A stretch of DNA of 5,344 nt from an uncultured Clostridia bacterium (lineage in GTDB: Bacteria; Bacillota; Clostridia; Oscillospirales; Acutalibacteraceae): contig CAMWIZ010000083.1 of assembly GCA_947174455.1 (NCBI GenBank), positions 1-5,344 of the forward strand. Reading direction: 5' to 3'. The notes under the pieces were generated by a model. That model was given only the letters and a program-made list of their open reading frames with translations. It was not told where the DNA came from and ran no database searches. A program made the translations under genes and the position numbers. Numbering within the stretch: position 1 is the first letter of the stretch; each line of letters begins with the position of its first letter. Of this stretch, positions 5,208 to 5,344 are shown in pieces.

Positions 5208-5226
5208 TCTGTTTAGTATGTTTTAT

Positions 5227-5255
5227 ATTTTATAACAAATTCTTAAATATGTCAA
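5227..5255 (-). promoter_or_regulatory. metY promoter
   Basis: On the minus strand a perfect TTGACA (5255-5250) is followed after 17 bases by TAAAAT (5232-5227). An A/T-rich stretch with long T and A runs precedes it (5256-5275). The predicted start near 5220 gives a leader of about 200 nt before the metY ATG, unusually long and mostly accounted for by the structures and small ORF listed here. Confidence 0.85.
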
Positions 5256-5321
5256 CCCTTTTTGAAAAAAATCCCAAAGATAATTTAAATAATTTTGCCG
5301 TTTATATTTAAGTAAGAACAG

Positions 5322-5344
5322 TAGACAGGAGCTAAATCTGTCTA
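5322..5344. terminator. Possible hairpin at the window edge
   Basis: TAGACAG (5322-5328) and CTGTCTA (5338-5344) form a perfect 7-bp stem with a 9-base loop, and the stem may extend past the end of the window. Leftward it is followed by CTGTTCTTACTT, a poor but T-rich tail. It could terminate a gene lying to the right. The evidence is weak because the structure is cut off. Confidence 0.25.

Noticed and set aside
5017..5220. A known SAM-I, T-box or cobalamin riboswitch upstream of metY
   Set aside because: I looked for the conserved cores of these elements and did not see them; the leader has other structure.

Overview
The window looks like chromosome from an AT-rich Firmicute, most likely a gut-type member of the Clostridia. 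The evidence is low GC, strong AGGAGG-type ribosome binding sites, TTGACA/TATAAT promoters, a stand-alone short NifU next to a NifS-type cysteine desulfurase, and a MetY-type sulfhydrylase. The assignment rests on gene content and style only; I could not run a search.

Layout. Positions 1-1607 carry a rightward two-gene operon: a TetR-family repressor (164-790) and an alpha/beta hydrolase (801-1607). It has a consensus promoter (66-94) and two palindromic operators that share the core TGACCnnATGGTCA. Positions 1596-1895 hold a broken leftward copy of the start of nifS together with its upstream control region. A bidirectional terminator sits at 1961-1996. Positions 2017-3571 are the intact leftward nifS-nifU pair, with a palindromic operator-like site and a strong hairpin upstream. 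Positions 3721-5016 are metY, also leftward. Its promoter lies at 5227-5255, leaving a structured leader of about 200 nt.

How the genes fit together. The leftward genes form a sulfur-handling neighbourhood. MetY incorporates sulfide into homocysteine (and possibly cysteine), NifS takes sulfur from cysteine, and NifU assembles Fe-S clusters. The TetR-hydrolase operon looks like a separate, self-regulated accessory cassette. By eye it is more AT-rich than its neighbours, and it ends exactly where the nifS remnant begins.

Most interesting points. (1) The metY leader contains a 15-position stem that buries both the ribosome binding site and the start codon. A 22-codon leader ORF ending in Cys-His-Cys-Lys runs into the 5' arm of that stem, as expected for a cysteine-sensing translational attenuator. 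(2) The nifS 5' end is duplicated together with its operator and hairpin. The only terminator for the hydrolase transcript lies beyond this remnant, so its 3' UTR would carry a 28-nt perfect antisense match across the nifS start codon. (3) The tetR promoter has a perfect 17-bp inverted repeat that includes the -10 box and mirrors it on the other strand. There are no RNA genes, CRISPR arrays, transposases or integrases in view.
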